Positions 38,889-47,842 of a stretch of 64,000 nt of DNA are shown one piece after another. How positions within the stretch are numbered: the stretch's first letter is position 1; each line of letters starts with the position of its first letter. The stretch spans positions 62,001 to 126,000 of the forward strand of contig CAWBQO010000002.1 of assembly GCA_963790965.1 (NCBI GenBank), read 5' to 3'. This DNA is from CAWBQO01 sp963790965 (GTDB lineage Bacteria; Bacteroidota; Rhodothermia; Rhodothermales; DASSAV01). Position numbers and translations under genes: made by a program. The notes under the pieces were generated by a model that was given only the letters and a program-made list of their open reading frames with translations, had not been told where the DNA came from and searched no databases.

Positions 38889-39575
38889 CAAAAGAGTAAC
38901 TCTGGGATATTGCAGTGCAATTGGGTCGCAGAAACTGAATCGACTTAAGAATGCCTGCGCAATTCGTACTCGGATTCGTCTGTTTGGAATCTTTACATTG
39001 CCCCCGTTAACCCTTCAGTAGACCACCGTTGTCCGTGTGCACGAGTTTGTCGTGGTATCATCATTAAGCAAGCATTTGTGCCAACCGTATTGAAGTAGAA
39101 GGCATGCTTAAACCTTGTATACTACTGGGGATGGAGGGCACCGAATACTCTTGTGGCATGAACGGGTGTGCTCCCAAAGCAGTGGACCCCTCTTCTATTC
39201 TTCCGGCACCACAACCCCGTAGAACCGGTGCAGGACGCACGATCGTCCTCAGTCCGACCTTCCACCCGGACCCGATGATGCGTGCGGCAGGAGGTCTGGA
39301 AGGAACCGTATAGTACCTCTGGGGAGCAACACGCATAATGCTACACACCTCCTACTCTTCCATGACAACACGTCTGGTCCCCTGCATCCAAGTGGTTTAC
39401 GCATGCTGTGAGTGGTTTGTCCTGCCGTAGTCCCATTCTTCCACACTCTCCTCCGATCCAATACGGACCCGTTCGTCTACCTCTTTCGGGCATCCCGTGA
39501 TAGTTATTAATGTACCGGCAGGCACACGTCGTGCAAACCGGCAGTATGGGGTGTCACGTATAAGAGAGAGTCGGC
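38889..39575. other. Element spacer without a convincing gene
   Basis: About 690 bases. The best frame (39,104-39,313, plus, 69 residues) is short and unrecognised. I see no strong hairpin or tandem repeat. It may contain promoters for the small gene that follows. Confidence 0.5.
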
Positions 39576-39977
39576 ATGGAACGGGAGCACAACGGGACGG
39601 TGGAGATCGCACGCATGGAGTTCGAGGTCACGGGGTACCAACCACAGAGAAGGGGTCCGGGTGGGTCCATCCGGGTGACCATACTCTCCCCAGACGGTCG
39701 AGAGGTTGGGTCCGTGCTTATCCTCGTGATGGAAGACATCGAGAAGGCACCCGTCTACTTTGATCGTTCTCAAATCCTCATGTTGCCCACTCGGTATGTC
39801 TCATCTACGTCATATAAGTTTCTTAAACAGAGTCTCAGTCATGCTTTGCCTACCATGATCGTCCGGGAGCAAGGCATTCGTGCGAGGGACCTCCGGCATC
39901 AGACGAATGACATGAGTAAACTTCGGGACTGGATCCTCTACGGCATCGTTCGGAACTTGGAAGACCGACGATATTGA
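39576..39977 (+). CDS. Small protein of unknown function
   Basis: 133 residues, intact (MEREHNGTVEIARMEFEVTG, RVTILSPDGREVGSVLILVM, FLKQSLSHALPTMIVREQGI). A beta-rich N-terminal half is followed by a helical C-terminal half with several charged residues. No family recognised and no membrane segments. It stands alone between two gene-poor stretches of the element. Confidence 0.55.
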   Translation: MEREHNGTVEIARMEFEVTGYQPQRRGPGGSIRVTILSPDGREVGSVLILVMEDIEKAPVYFDRSQILMLPTRYVSSTSYKFLKQSLSHALPTMIVREQGIRARDLRHQTNDMSKLRDWILYGIVRNLEDRRY

Positions 39978-41075
39978 GACGACCACTTCCGAGATAATCC
40001 GGTTCCTTTCGTCCGTCCCATGTACATTCTGGTTGCGTGTTCATCCCCGAGATGCATGTACACGTTGCATCCGTCTCCATTTACCTCCGTGATAATTGCC
40101 CCTCGGGGTTTGTTAACCACACTGTCTTTTTTGGTCCTTCCTGATTCCCCGATTGTTCTTAGACCAATACTTTTCTTCCTTCGACCGTTTTCTTTTCGTT
40201 CCATATACATGATTTGGTTTTATCCTTCATTCCCTCGTAGGGTACAGGTGTAAATAGATCCGGAAAAATCATATTCCGGGGTTTGTCGGAAAAAATTACA
40301 GGTAGGACGGAGGACCGTTTCGGGAAGACCGCACGGAAGGAATTCTAAGAATGCCCCACAACGAGTTTGCCGTCGGCACCGCACCCCTATGGGCATTCGG
40401 GTCGATCGTCGTTCTACGGGCACGGAAGGAGCATCTCCGGACTCCTCCTGATCGTCGATCCGGATATCGTTCGTGCGTCGGTGTTACTGATCCCTTAGCA
40501 CGTCTTTTCGGATGCTCCGCACCCTACGACCGAATACACCGACAACGTGTAATAAGACCCTTCTGCCGCACCCGTTCCCCATCCCGGACACGTGGTCGAG
40601 TTTACCGAGATCGTTCGTCTACGGGGACGCACGAGGCATTCACCCCCCGATCACGATGCTCGTAGTGGTTGTCTGCTGCCGCATGCCGAGCATGGAAATG
40701 CTTGGGGAACCCGGTCATGCCCACCTGTTGAATCGGTTCGTCGAGAAAGGTGTCTTCCGTGCCTTCTGCCGACTTTCATATCGGACCCGACCACTTGCTC
40801 GGGGCAGAACCGATCGTCCGTCTGCGTGCCCGTACGGGGCATCCACACGGTTGCGCAGCAACAATCGTGGACTGGTGGTTTCCGGTACCCACCTGCTTAG
40901 GTGTGGGCAGTTCGTCGGGGATCAATCGGCAATGACGAGACGGGAGAGTGGTGCACCGACGAGGCACATTCCGTTGCCCCTGACGCACGATGGACGGGAC
41001 CCTACCCACCGCACCCGATCAAGGAGATCGTGCGTTCTGGGGGACGGGAGAGTGATTTCTGGTGCCGCAGGGTGA
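39978..41075. other. 1.1-kb stretch with only broken frames
   Basis: No intact gene. From 40,351 a plausible start reads MPHNEFAVGTAPLWAFGSIV, and after one base shift GLLLIVDPDIVRASVLLIP, then stops; further protein-like pieces appear in other frames between 40,560 and 40,900. This may be another gene broken by indels, or decayed cargo. I could not reconstruct a recognisable protein. Right of it begins the stop of the polymerase-like gene. Confidence 0.4.
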
Positions 41076-42443
41076 TCATGAGGAAATGCACTCGACCTTC
41101 AGTGGAGGAAACAGACCGAATTCACGGTGGAATGCCTGCTCCATGATCGTCTTCACCTCGTCTGAATACGACACGGGTGTCATTATGCAATCGTGGATGG
41201 TCACGAACGGAATATCAGTGTCGCACCCCAGTGTCTTCCCGATGGTATGGACGAACAGGTTTGCTTCGGCACGCATCATGGCAATGGCAAGTCGTGCGTA
41301 GTTGCCCTGCTTGAGGGTCAAGATGAAACGAAGGACCGAGGGAAAATGGTCCACCATAAGGTGATGCATTCCCAAGGTGGCATGCAGGTGGTCGTCGTTG
41401 TCGAAGTCGATGTTCATCAGCATAAGAAGGTCCCTCTTCACCGTCTCCCTCGTCACGTCGGCAAAGTACCGGGGTGCGAGTTCATAAAGATGCTGGTAGA
41501 TTGCCCCCTGTTCGCACAACTCCGCAAACCGCAGGAAGTCGGATTCCGAAAAAAGGTTTGACATAAAAGGATGAATATCATCACCACCACCACCATCACC
41601 ACCACCACTTCCATTATTATCAATCCCTTCATCTAAATTACCTGTATCATCCTTCACGTGCACGATCACATCCCTCAAGCACGCACCCCCACCACGAAGC
41701 ACACCACACAACGACCTTGCTATCTGGACGAGCATAAACGGGTTTGAGTTAGACAAATCAAGGAGACACAATTCATCGTGACCCTCTAACCGGATAAACG
41801 GTCGGTATTCACGTGGCAAAGAGGTCAGGTTATGGAACACCCTCGAACACACGTTCCGATTGCTGAACCAGAATCGTCGGTTCGACAAGTCAGTCAGGGT
41901 CTTGCGGTCATAGTTATACCGATTCGTGGACACGTCCAGACGGTTCATCATATCAAAGGCATCGGGAGACAGGTGTGTGCCGGAAAGATGCTTAAACATG
42001 CGTTGCAGGTGCTTGTCGTCCCTCTCCACATCGTAGGTTTCGGATCTTAGTTTCCGTGCGAGTGACCGATGAGTTGCCGGGAAGGGACGCAGTTTGCCCT
42101 CCACCGCACCTGTAAAACGGTACCGGTAGCATTGTCCTTCGTGGTATGGCAACCGGTCGAGCAGGTGATGCGAACGGAGAAGGTTCACGTACTCGGCATA
42201 GTGCTTCGTACACCGGGTTTGGACGGTTCTCCACGGAAGGTCGACCGGGGTTCGCAGGATGTCCACCGTCTTGCACTTGCGGTTGCCTTGGTTCACTGCG
42301 TGCATGTACTGCCGGTCCACAATTAGGTCCACCAGTGCTGCGAGGTTGCGACGAGTGGTTTTGCAATTAGGTGCGAGTTCGTCGACGTGGAGGTTTTCCG
42401 GCACGAGAAGGTGTACGGTGTTGTCCGGTCCAAGGTCGTTCAT
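41076..42443 (-). CDS. Candidate family A polymerase-like replication protein of the element
   Basis: 455 residues from the ATG at 42443. The N-terminal 200 residues are basic and helical and probably bind DNA. Then comes a palm-like order of motifs: LCLLDLSNSNPF (D229, like motif A, LDxSxxxxR), DVTRETVKRDLLMLMN (R332, K336, like the R-x3-K of motif B), and FVTIHDCIMTP (H417-D418, like the HD of motif C). Between A and B lies a low-complexity Gly/Asp/Asn insert (residues 268-290). Family A DNA polymerases and T7-like RNA polymerases share this order, but typical lengths are 600-900, so this would be a minimal or derived version. It diverges from the excisionase-like gene. Activity is unproven. 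Confidence 0.5.
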   Translation of the reverse strand: MNDLGPDNTVHLLVPENLHVDELAPNCKTTRRNLAALVDLIVDRQYMHAVNQGNRKCKTVDILRTPVDLPWRTVQTRCTKHYAEYVNLLRSHHLLDRLPYHEGQCYRYRFTGAVEGKLRPFPATHRSLARKLRSETYDVERDDKHLQRMFKHLSGTHLSPDAFDMMNRLDVSTNRYNYDRKTLTDLSNRRFWFSNRNVCSRVFHNLTSLPREYRPFIRLEGHDELCLLDLSNSNPFMLVQIARSLCGVLRGGGACLRDVIVHVKDDTGNLDEGIDNNGSGGGDGGGGDDIHPFMSNLFSESDFLRFAELCEQGAIYQHLYELAPRYFADVTRETVKRDLLMLMNIDFDNDDHLHATLGMHHLMVDHFPSVLRFILTLKQGNYARLAIAMMRAEANLFVHTIGKTLGCDTDIPFVTIHDCIMTPVSYSDEVKTIMEQAFHREFGLFPPLKVECISS

Positions 42444-42654
42444 CGAGTGTGGTCCTCGTAGTGGTTTGATGCGACGTGTGTGGTCCCGACTTGGTAGTCG
42501 GTGCTTGGTCGTAAATAGACCGCACGTAGCAAAACCTTGGGGTTGACGGTGCAAGAATTATTTTGACCGGACCGGACGATATGTGATGGTTTTTCCAGTC
42601 AACGACATACTTATTAGTGTACGTTGAATCACATGACCTATCGAGACGACCAAG
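42444..42654. promoter_or_regulatory. Divergent promoter region between polymerase-like and excisionase-like genes
   Basis: 210-bp spacer with both genes reading outward. It contains two TTGAC hexamer-like sites (near 42,543 and 42,563) and an imperfect dyad CAACG...CGTTG spanning 42,600-42,626, the sort of site a small HTH regulator would bind. Function inferred from layout only. Confidence 0.4.
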
Positions 42655-42885
42655 ATGAACGAGCAATCGACCCTTTTATCGAAGACCGACGTGGCAAGAA
42701 TCCTTCAGACCACCTCCCGCACGGTCAACCGATACATGGCAAGAGGTGAGATTCGGTACGTGAAGATGGGCACCCTCGTCAGGTTTCACCGAGAAGACGT
42801 GGAGTGCTTCCTCCGGGAACGCACGGTGTTGAAGTGCAAAGAAAGTGGCAGCATAATGGAGCAGAATAATGGATACGAGCAGTGA
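42655..42885 (+). CDS. Excisionase-type helix-turn-helix protein
   Basis: 76 residues. It has the small MerR/Xis-like winged helix: LLSKTDVARILQTTSRTVNR, then YMARGEIRYVKMGTLVRFHR and EDVECFLRERT, the pattern of 'excisionase family DNA-binding domain' proteins. Such proteins act as directionality factors for the tyrosine recombinase or as repressors of the divergent promoter. Its last codons overlap the start of the next small gene. Confidence 0.85.
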   Translation: MNEQSTLLSKTDVARILQTTSRTVNRYMARGEIRYVKMGTLVRFHREDVECFLRERTVLKCKESGSIMEQNNGYEQ

Positions 42886-43141
42886 AACGCAGGTGGGAGT
42901 CTACAGTAGTTTAGATACCGTAGTAGACGGCACCATCGGATTTGGGTGTGTGGTCGAGAGTAAAATGACGGACCTCCACGGTTATGTGAACCAGATTGCC
43001 GAATTGCTCATCGGAACCGTGGACAAAGGGCAGGTGATCAACCATATGCGAGACGGTCTGGACGATTTGTACGAGTGCGTGCTGACCCACGTCCGGGATT
43101 TGGCAGTGGGCATTCACCACCTGCAGGCACGGGGAGACTGA
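42869..43141 (+). CDS. Small acidic protein of unknown function
   Basis: 90 residues (MDTSSETQVGVYSSLDTVVD, LHGYVNQIAELLIGTVDKGQ, HMRDGLDDLYECVLTHVRDL). It overlaps the excisionase-like gene by 17 bp in another frame, suggesting translational coupling. Mostly helical and acidic; a DNA-mimic or partner role is possible but unsupported. Confidence 0.55.
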   Translation: MDTSSETQVGVYSSLDTVVDGTIGFGCVVESKMTDLHGYVNQIAELLIGTVDKGQVINHMRDGLDDLYECVLTHVRDLAVGIHHLQARGD

Positions 43142-43244
43142 TCATTCGAGGGGTGCCGTGGGGTACGTCGTGCGGGTGACACAGGGGCACACCGATCATT
43201 AGAAGTATCTTTACTGGCACCCCACGGACCCTACCTCAACCACG

Positions 43245-44843
43245 ATGAGCACCCCGACAAACGAAGAATTGGAAGACCTTCGACGCATGGTGGAGATGTG
43301 GGTGGAGATGCGTCTCGAATCCACGGACGTGGAGCAGAAGGCACGTGTGCAGTTGACAGACACCGGCAAGAAGGCAGAGTTCATCAAAGATGTTATCAGT
43401 CTTGCCAATCCCCCCGTGCCCGATGCGCAACGGTACGCATACCTGCTCGTTGGGACGAAGAACGGACAGTACCTGTTGCGGGACGACGAATACGAACTGG
43501 AGGAGGCAAACGTCCGGGGCATCCTCGATGCGTATATCTACCCTCCCGTACCGTTTGACCTTCTACGTCTGCCGTTCGGTGAGCACGTGGTGACCGTACT
43601 GCGGATCGACCGCACGGATCAGATCCATGAAGTCGCAAAGGAGATGCGATCCGGCAACGAGAGACTGCTCGTGCCGGGTGAGTCGTGGACCCGGAATGGG
43701 ACCAGCAAGACGACCCTTTCTCCGAAGATGAAGGAGGAGTTGAGGACACTGCGAGGCAGTACACCGACGGGTCCCCTCCGGTCAGTCTTGCGAGTTCTCT
43801 TCCATGCGGACGACCTGACTGAGGAGATGCGTGCCGTCCGGTGCGGGGATACTATACTCCCCTACATCGACGAGAAGATCGAACGACTCCGGGATGTCTA
43901 CTTGGAGACGAAGGAAATCCGATTGTCCAAGTCAGAGGAAGAGGAACAGGTAACCGGTGTCTCCCAACTCGGACCACGGATTCACATCGACGTGCCTGCC
44001 CTTCGGGATGCGACCGAGTCCATTCAAAGGATCATGGGAGGTGAACGGAAAGTGGTCTCGATTCCTACCGAGACGCAGCACAAGATCCGGACTGCCGTTG
44101 CCACTCTACTCGACTTGGAGACGGACGACTCGTTCTTTGATCTTGGGGGTCTCTACCTAACAACGGGGGTCGGAGGACCCTTTGGGACCGGACCACAACT
44201 TCACGGCACAGACGAGGAGAAACGAAAGTTCAGTCTGTTGAACTCACTCGAAGAGGGTGTGAACGAGTTGCCCGGACTCATCTCCGTACTGGAGTGCCTG
44301 CTCGATGCATACATACTTCCACTTGCACTCGTCAACAGGGGGACGACGTTCGACGAAGACATATCGGTTCGTCTGCACTTTCCATACGGAGTTCGGATTC
44401 TGAGAGATACTGATTTCGGAGTGTCAACTCCGCATGCAGCAAGAGACTTAACTCGGGACGGCAACATTCTTCAGCAGATGCTTGCTCCCCGACGGGATCC
44501 TCGTGTTCACGTGGGGAATGCGACCCTTCCGGGTGAAATGGATGCTTACTTGGAGTCCATATCACTCAGGTCAACCGAACCACGGTCAAGAACGGAGACC
44601 GATGCCATTGACCTGCGCAAACTACATAACTATCTGCAGGATACCTTCCGTCGGTCTGTATGGACCGAGGATGGAAAGACGATAGTTGAGGAAGAATTCT
44701 CTTATCTCAAGCACAACGAAGGGGTCTCCTTCGGTTCGCACACCGTGGTAGTCGCAGACGAGTCATTCGTCCTTCAGTACGAGATCACCTCGAAGCACCA
44801 CCCAGAAGTTCAACGTGGGTCGTTATCGTACTTGATTTGTTAG
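43245..44843 (+). CDS. AlbA_2/Schlafen-like domain protein
   Basis: 532 residues, intact. Residues 40-125 match the AlbA_2 (Schlafen core-like) domain: EFIKDVISLANPPVPDAQRY, AYLLVGTKNG, and then PFGEHVVTVLRI. The region after (LRVLFHADDLTEEMRAVRCG, a long helical centre, and a C-terminal domain ending LSYLIC) is not recognised. AlbA_2 proteins occur as transcription regulators and in phage-defence loci; position in a defence-carrying element favours the latter. No helicase or nuclease motif is visible in the C-terminal part. Confidence 0.6.
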   Translation: MSTPTNEELEDLRRMVEMWVEMRLESTDVEQKARVQLTDTGKKAEFIKDVISLANPPVPDAQRYAYLLVGTKNGQYLLRDDEYELEEANVRGILDAYIYPPVPFDLLRLPFGEHVVTVLRIDRTDQIHEVAKEMRSGNERLLVPGESWTRNGTSKTTLSPKMKEELRTLRGSTPTGPLRSVLRVLFHADDLTEEMRAVRCGDTILPYIDEKIERLRDVYLETKEIRLSKSEEEEQVTGVSQLGPRIHIDVPALRDATESIQRIMGGERKVVSIPTETQHKIRTAVATLLDLETDDSFFDLGGLYLTTGVGGPFGTGPQLHGTDEEKRKFSLLNSLEEGVNELPGLISVLECLLDAYILPLALVNRGTTFDEDISVRLHFPYGVRILRDTDFGVSTPHAARDLTRDGNILQQMLAPRRDPRVHVGNATLPGEMDAYLESISLRSTEPRSRTETDAIDLRKLHNYLQDTFRRSVWTEDGKTIVEEEFSYLKHNEGVSFGSHTVVVADESFVLQYEITSKHHPEVQRGSLSYLIC

Positions 44844-45063
44844 TCTGACCGACGTGACACCATTGCACTCCGGAGACAATTATGCGTTGCCTGAACATTA
44901 GGCACCCTGATACACCCCGATAATGTCTTTTCATACGGGGGGTGATTTTTTTGCCCAATGCCCCGAGTGTCAATTAGTTAAGTGTGTTTCCACGTAGGTC
45001 ACCGACTTCTAAGAACCGGCAACCCAACTAGTCACGAGTGTCTGTTGCGTCGTTCGGTTTTGA

Positions 45064-45467
45064 TCATTCTGCCAGTGCTTCGGTCCACGAGTTGGGCACG
45101 TACGTGAGGCACCACCCGACGTTTCGGACGATCAAGTCCGGGTCATAGGAACCCAGTTCAACCATCTGCCCCTCGGTGAGGGTGTAAAGCACCGAGTTGG
45201 AGCAGCAGACGACCGGCAGGTCGAACTTCTTGCTGATCCTCTCTGCGAAACGAAGAGGCATGAGGGGCACGAACGAGACGAATCCCGTTCGTGCCCCTTC
45301 CGCACGGAGACGGACCTGCCCGAGGTCTGCGGAGTGACTGGCAGGAGACCCCATATCTCTTCTCGAAACTGACGTACATCCAACAACGTCGTTCGACGAT
45401 GAACCTCGTCAATCATGATCGGGCACGACAGAGACTTATTGATCCGGATGAGATCAGGGGCAAGCAT
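45064..45467 (-). CDS. Unknown protein in two frames
   Basis: On the minus strand a first frame (45,467 leftward) reads DEVHRRTTLLDVRQFREEIW then GLLPVTPQTSG. A second, from about 45,320, continues QVRLRAEGARTGFVSFVPLM, KKFDLPVVCCSNSVLYTLTE and VGWCLTYVPNSWTEALAE to the stop at 45,064. The two join with a one-base shift. About 134 residues in total; family not recognised. A perfect 13-bp inverted repeat (45,263-45,298) lies inside the second part. Confidence 0.4.
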
Positions 45468-45563
45468 AATGTCTACCCATTCTCAACTGTGATCCAATAA
45501 GCAGGACGTTGATAGTACCTATATCTGCCCTCTGACATCGTGCTCCCGTAGTTGCAGAACCTA

Positions 45564-46277
45564 TTAGGACTTGAATTTCAAGTACTTCTTCATCAGTTCG
45601 TCACGACTCATTATTCCGACCGATTCACTTGTTTTCCTTCCAACGTGATTTGACGGTTTGCTTTCCAGTACTGATTCGTAGTATTTCTTCATAGTGTTAT
45701 CATCTGCCGGTTTCAGAAATGCTTTGATTTTCATCTGCTCCTCAATCATCGTGTCGATGTCCTCTTCTCTTTCCGAGACCGGGCACACGTCGTCAACAAT
45801 AACAATCGAAGTGTCTGCGAAATTTCTCGATCCTAATGACGTACTGAGAATTAAATCGTGACCCTTATCATAATCAAATATGTTACCATACGTAGATGTT
45901 TGAACTGCGGTGATGATGGTGTCGAACAACTGAATACCAACAGACCAGATTTTCACTCCCACCGACCAGTCAATAGCACCCTTGGAGTTGCGAACAACAA
46001 TCGGGAAGCACCACCGATCTTTTGGCAACAACACTGATCCTCGTGAACGATCTGCGGGATCTGCTGAGTTCTGAAGTTTACGGGCATATTCTACAACCGG
46101 ATCAATGTCTCCAAATGATGCCGGAGAGAGCAATGTTCCTTCTTCAGTCTTATAGTAGTACTTCAACCTAATGAATGGTAGTCCCGGTGAGATTATGTTC
46201 GGAATGATCCGAATTCTCACCGTTCCCTCGGGCACCCTAAAGAATCGTTCTGGAGATTTAGATTGCTTCTTAACCAT
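45564..46277 (-). CDS. T4 gp32-like single-stranded DNA-binding protein (candidate)
   Basis: 237 residues. The order of elements follows gp32-type phage SSBs: VRIRIIPNIISPGLPFIRLK (strand into a loop), DPVVEYARKLQNSAD (the ceya helix), RWCFPIVVRN (strand like the T4 NILVVKD strand), then WSVGVKIWSVGIQLFDTI (aligned to the FGKKIWDKI helix of gp32), and YGNIFDYDKGHDLILSTS. The zinc-binding Cys/His set of T4 gp32 is missing, and the C-terminus is basic rather than acidic. If right, the element carries its own replication SSB. It lies just inside the integrase gene. Confidence 0.5.
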   Translation of the reverse strand: MVKKQSKSPERFFRVPEGTVRIRIIPNIISPGLPFIRLKYYYKTEEGTLLSPASFGDIDPVVEYARKLQNSADPADRSRGSVLLPKDRWCFPIVVRNSKGAIDWSVGVKIWSVGIQLFDTIITAVQTSTYGNIFDYDKGHDLILSTSLGSRNFADTSIVIVDDVCPVSEREEDIDTMIEEQMKIKAFLKPADDNTMKKYYESVLESKPSNHVGRKTSESVGIMSRDELMKKYLKFKS

Positions 46278-46394
46278 GATACTTTGTACTGATTATTTTT
46301 TTATTTTTGCCACAACACGTGGTCAGTTTTGGAATGTCAACATGCGTGCCAGTTTGCGTTGATGGTCCCCGCATGTATAGATCCCCTTCCCGGG

Positions 46395-46421
46395 TTTTAC
46401 TTTTTTACACGGGAAAACTGC
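46395..46421. repeat. Left copy of a 27-bp direct repeat beside the integrase gene
   Basis: TTTTACTTTTTTACACGGGAAAACTGC in two parts: TTTTACTTTTTTACACGG then GAAAACTGC. It differs at two positions from the copy at 46,458-46,484, which covers the last codons and stop of the integrase. Spacing is 63 bp. Likely arm-type recombinase or excisionase binding sites. Confidence 0.7.
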
Positions 46422-46457
46422 AAGACCGGTCTGTGAACTTACCCATTTAGCAGGGTC

Positions 46458-46484
46458 TTTTACTTTCTTACACGGAAAAACTGC
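46458..46484. repeat. Right copy of the 27-bp direct repeat, at the integrase stop codon
   Basis: Matches 46,395-46,421 at 25 of 27 positions. It includes the integrase stop codon (46,468-46,470), so the gene end appears to have been duplicated into the spacer. Confidence 0.7.
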
Positions 46485-47589
46485 TAAGAACGTCGGTAAT
46501 CTGCCCGTGATACAGATCGGGTGCTACATGCATGTACTTCTGGGTCACTTGCACACTACTATGTCCCAAGTAGATGCGGATGCTCTCCAGACTCACAGTA
46601 CCACTTGCAGCAAGGATGCTTGCCGCAGTGTGCCGCAACGAGTGGAAACAGTGCTCACCCAGTCCGGCATCTCGTGCAAACCTCTTGAACTGCCTGCTGA
46701 GGTGACGACGGTTCAGTTTGCCCGCATTCGGACCCGTCTTGAACACGAAGTCGTGTACGTCGGACACGTCGGTACGAGACCGCAGGTCGTGCAGCAGTTC
46801 GCAGGTTGATTCGGACAACGGAAGCATCCTCTCCCGTCCCCCTTTGCTCGTGAAATCTTCCGTGTTTAGCACCACCAATCGTCTATTGGGGAGATCGACG
46901 GCAGACCATCGGAGGGAGCAGATCTCACCGGCACGCAACCCCAAGCATGCGTTGGCACGTATTATTGCGATCAACCAGTCAAACGAAGACTCGGGGACGT
47001 GCTTCTTGCTTTGATGGTTGTGTATGGTTCGCACGAGGTGAGCAACCTGCTCTTGAGTGAGGTACTTCGGGAACTTATGGGGGACCTTCTTCAGACGCAC
47101 TGCGTCGGTCGGCATGGCAGAGATGAACTCATTGTTCAGCAACCATCGAAAAAAAGCATTGAGATGCCGCAGGTAGGTCTTCCGTGAAACGTCTCCGGTT
47201 TTAGTCGAACTCAACCACTCCCCGATCTGCTGCCCCGTAATCAATGTTACGACCTGTGTCCGAGGGAAACGTTTGCGGAAATTCCGTAGGATGTTGTCGT
47301 ACGTTTCGACGGTGTACGGACTTAGGTGTGATCTGCTGACGAGGAACCGTTGGCAGGCATCCTCAAGTGTGATCTGCTCTCTCTGGGGTGTGCTTTCCGT
47401 TCGGTGCCACTCGGCAGACTCCCACGGGTCGAACCGACCGAGAGCATACCGGTCCTCCAGTTCGATCTTCAGACGACAAGCAGCATCCTTGGTCCGTACG
47501 TTCAACGGAACCTGCTTGCGTTGGGGGATTCGATTCTTCGAGTAAAACTGAAGGTAGTAGAGACCCTTTGCCTTTACGAGTGATGCCAT
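46468..47589 (-). CDS. int: Tyrosine recombinase/integrase of the element
   Basis: 373 residues from the ATG at 47589; an in-frame start at 47688 is longer but adds nothing recognisable. N-terminal Arm/SAM-like DNA-binding region (LEDACQRFLVSRSHLSPYTV) and a C-terminal catalytic domain with the full set R (CLGLRAGEICSLRW), K (FTSKGGRERMLPL), HxxR (HSLRHTAASILAASG), GH (IYLGHSSVQVTQKYM with the Tyr nucleophile in the final KYM). It is the terminal gene next to the tRNA target, as usual for elements of this type, and reads away from the tRNA. Confidence 0.96.
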   Translation of the reverse strand: MASLVKAKGLYYLQFYSKNRIPQRKQVPLNVRTKDAACRLKIELEDRYALGRFDPWESAEWHRTESTPQREQITLEDACQRFLVSRSHLSPYTVETYDNILRNFRKRFPRTQVVTLITGQQIGEWLSSTKTGDVSRKTYLRHLNAFFRWLLNNEFISAMPTDAVRLKKVPHKFPKYLTQEQVAHLVRTIHNHQSKKHVPESSFDWLIAIIRANACLGLRAGEICSLRWSAVDLPNRRLVVLNTEDFTSKGGRERMLPLSESTCELLHDLRSRTDVSDVHDFVFKTGPNAGKLNRRHLSRQFKRFARDAGLGEHCFHSLRHTAASILAASGTVSLESIRIYLGHSSVQVTQKYMHVAPDLYHGQITDVLSSFSV

Positions 47590-47793
47590 AACGCAATCCT
47601 TCTGTCGAATTGAGGTGTTGCGTTCAGCAGTCGTTCGTCGGGTCGGTCGATGCAGGTGCCCTGTTGGATGGATCAACCAAGTCGTCATGATCTGAACGAC
47701 CGTATTGATCTCCCATTCTTGTTCAGCAATAGATCAGCACTGATCGTCGTTGATGCCCGTCCATGTCGTCCGACCACGTGACCAGCACAAACG

Positions 47794-47830
47794 AAAAATG
47801 CCTCACCGATGTCAAAATCATCGGTGAGGC
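47794..47830 (-). terminator. Element-borne terminator replacing the tRNA-Gln terminator
   Basis: Perfect 12-bp-plus stem GCCTCACCGATG / CATCGGTGAGGC with a loop TCAAAAT-type; on the minus strand it is followed by TTTTTC (complement of 47,794-47,798). It is 14 bp downstream of the attachment repeat in the direction of tRNA transcription, so it terminates tRNA-Gln after integration separated the tRNA from its original terminator. Confidence 0.75.
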
Positions 47831-47842
47831 ACTCTCTCATGT

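Noticed and set aside
41578..41632. Short triplet repeats that look like a repeat array
   Set aside because: Units are 3 bp with no spacers; they encode a low-complexity loop in the polymerase-like gene and are not CRISPR.
45263..45298. Perfect 13-bp inverted repeat as terminator or REP element
   Set aside because: It lies inside a probable coding frame and no T-run follows, so it is mentioned only in that gene's entry and for comparison with 55,199.
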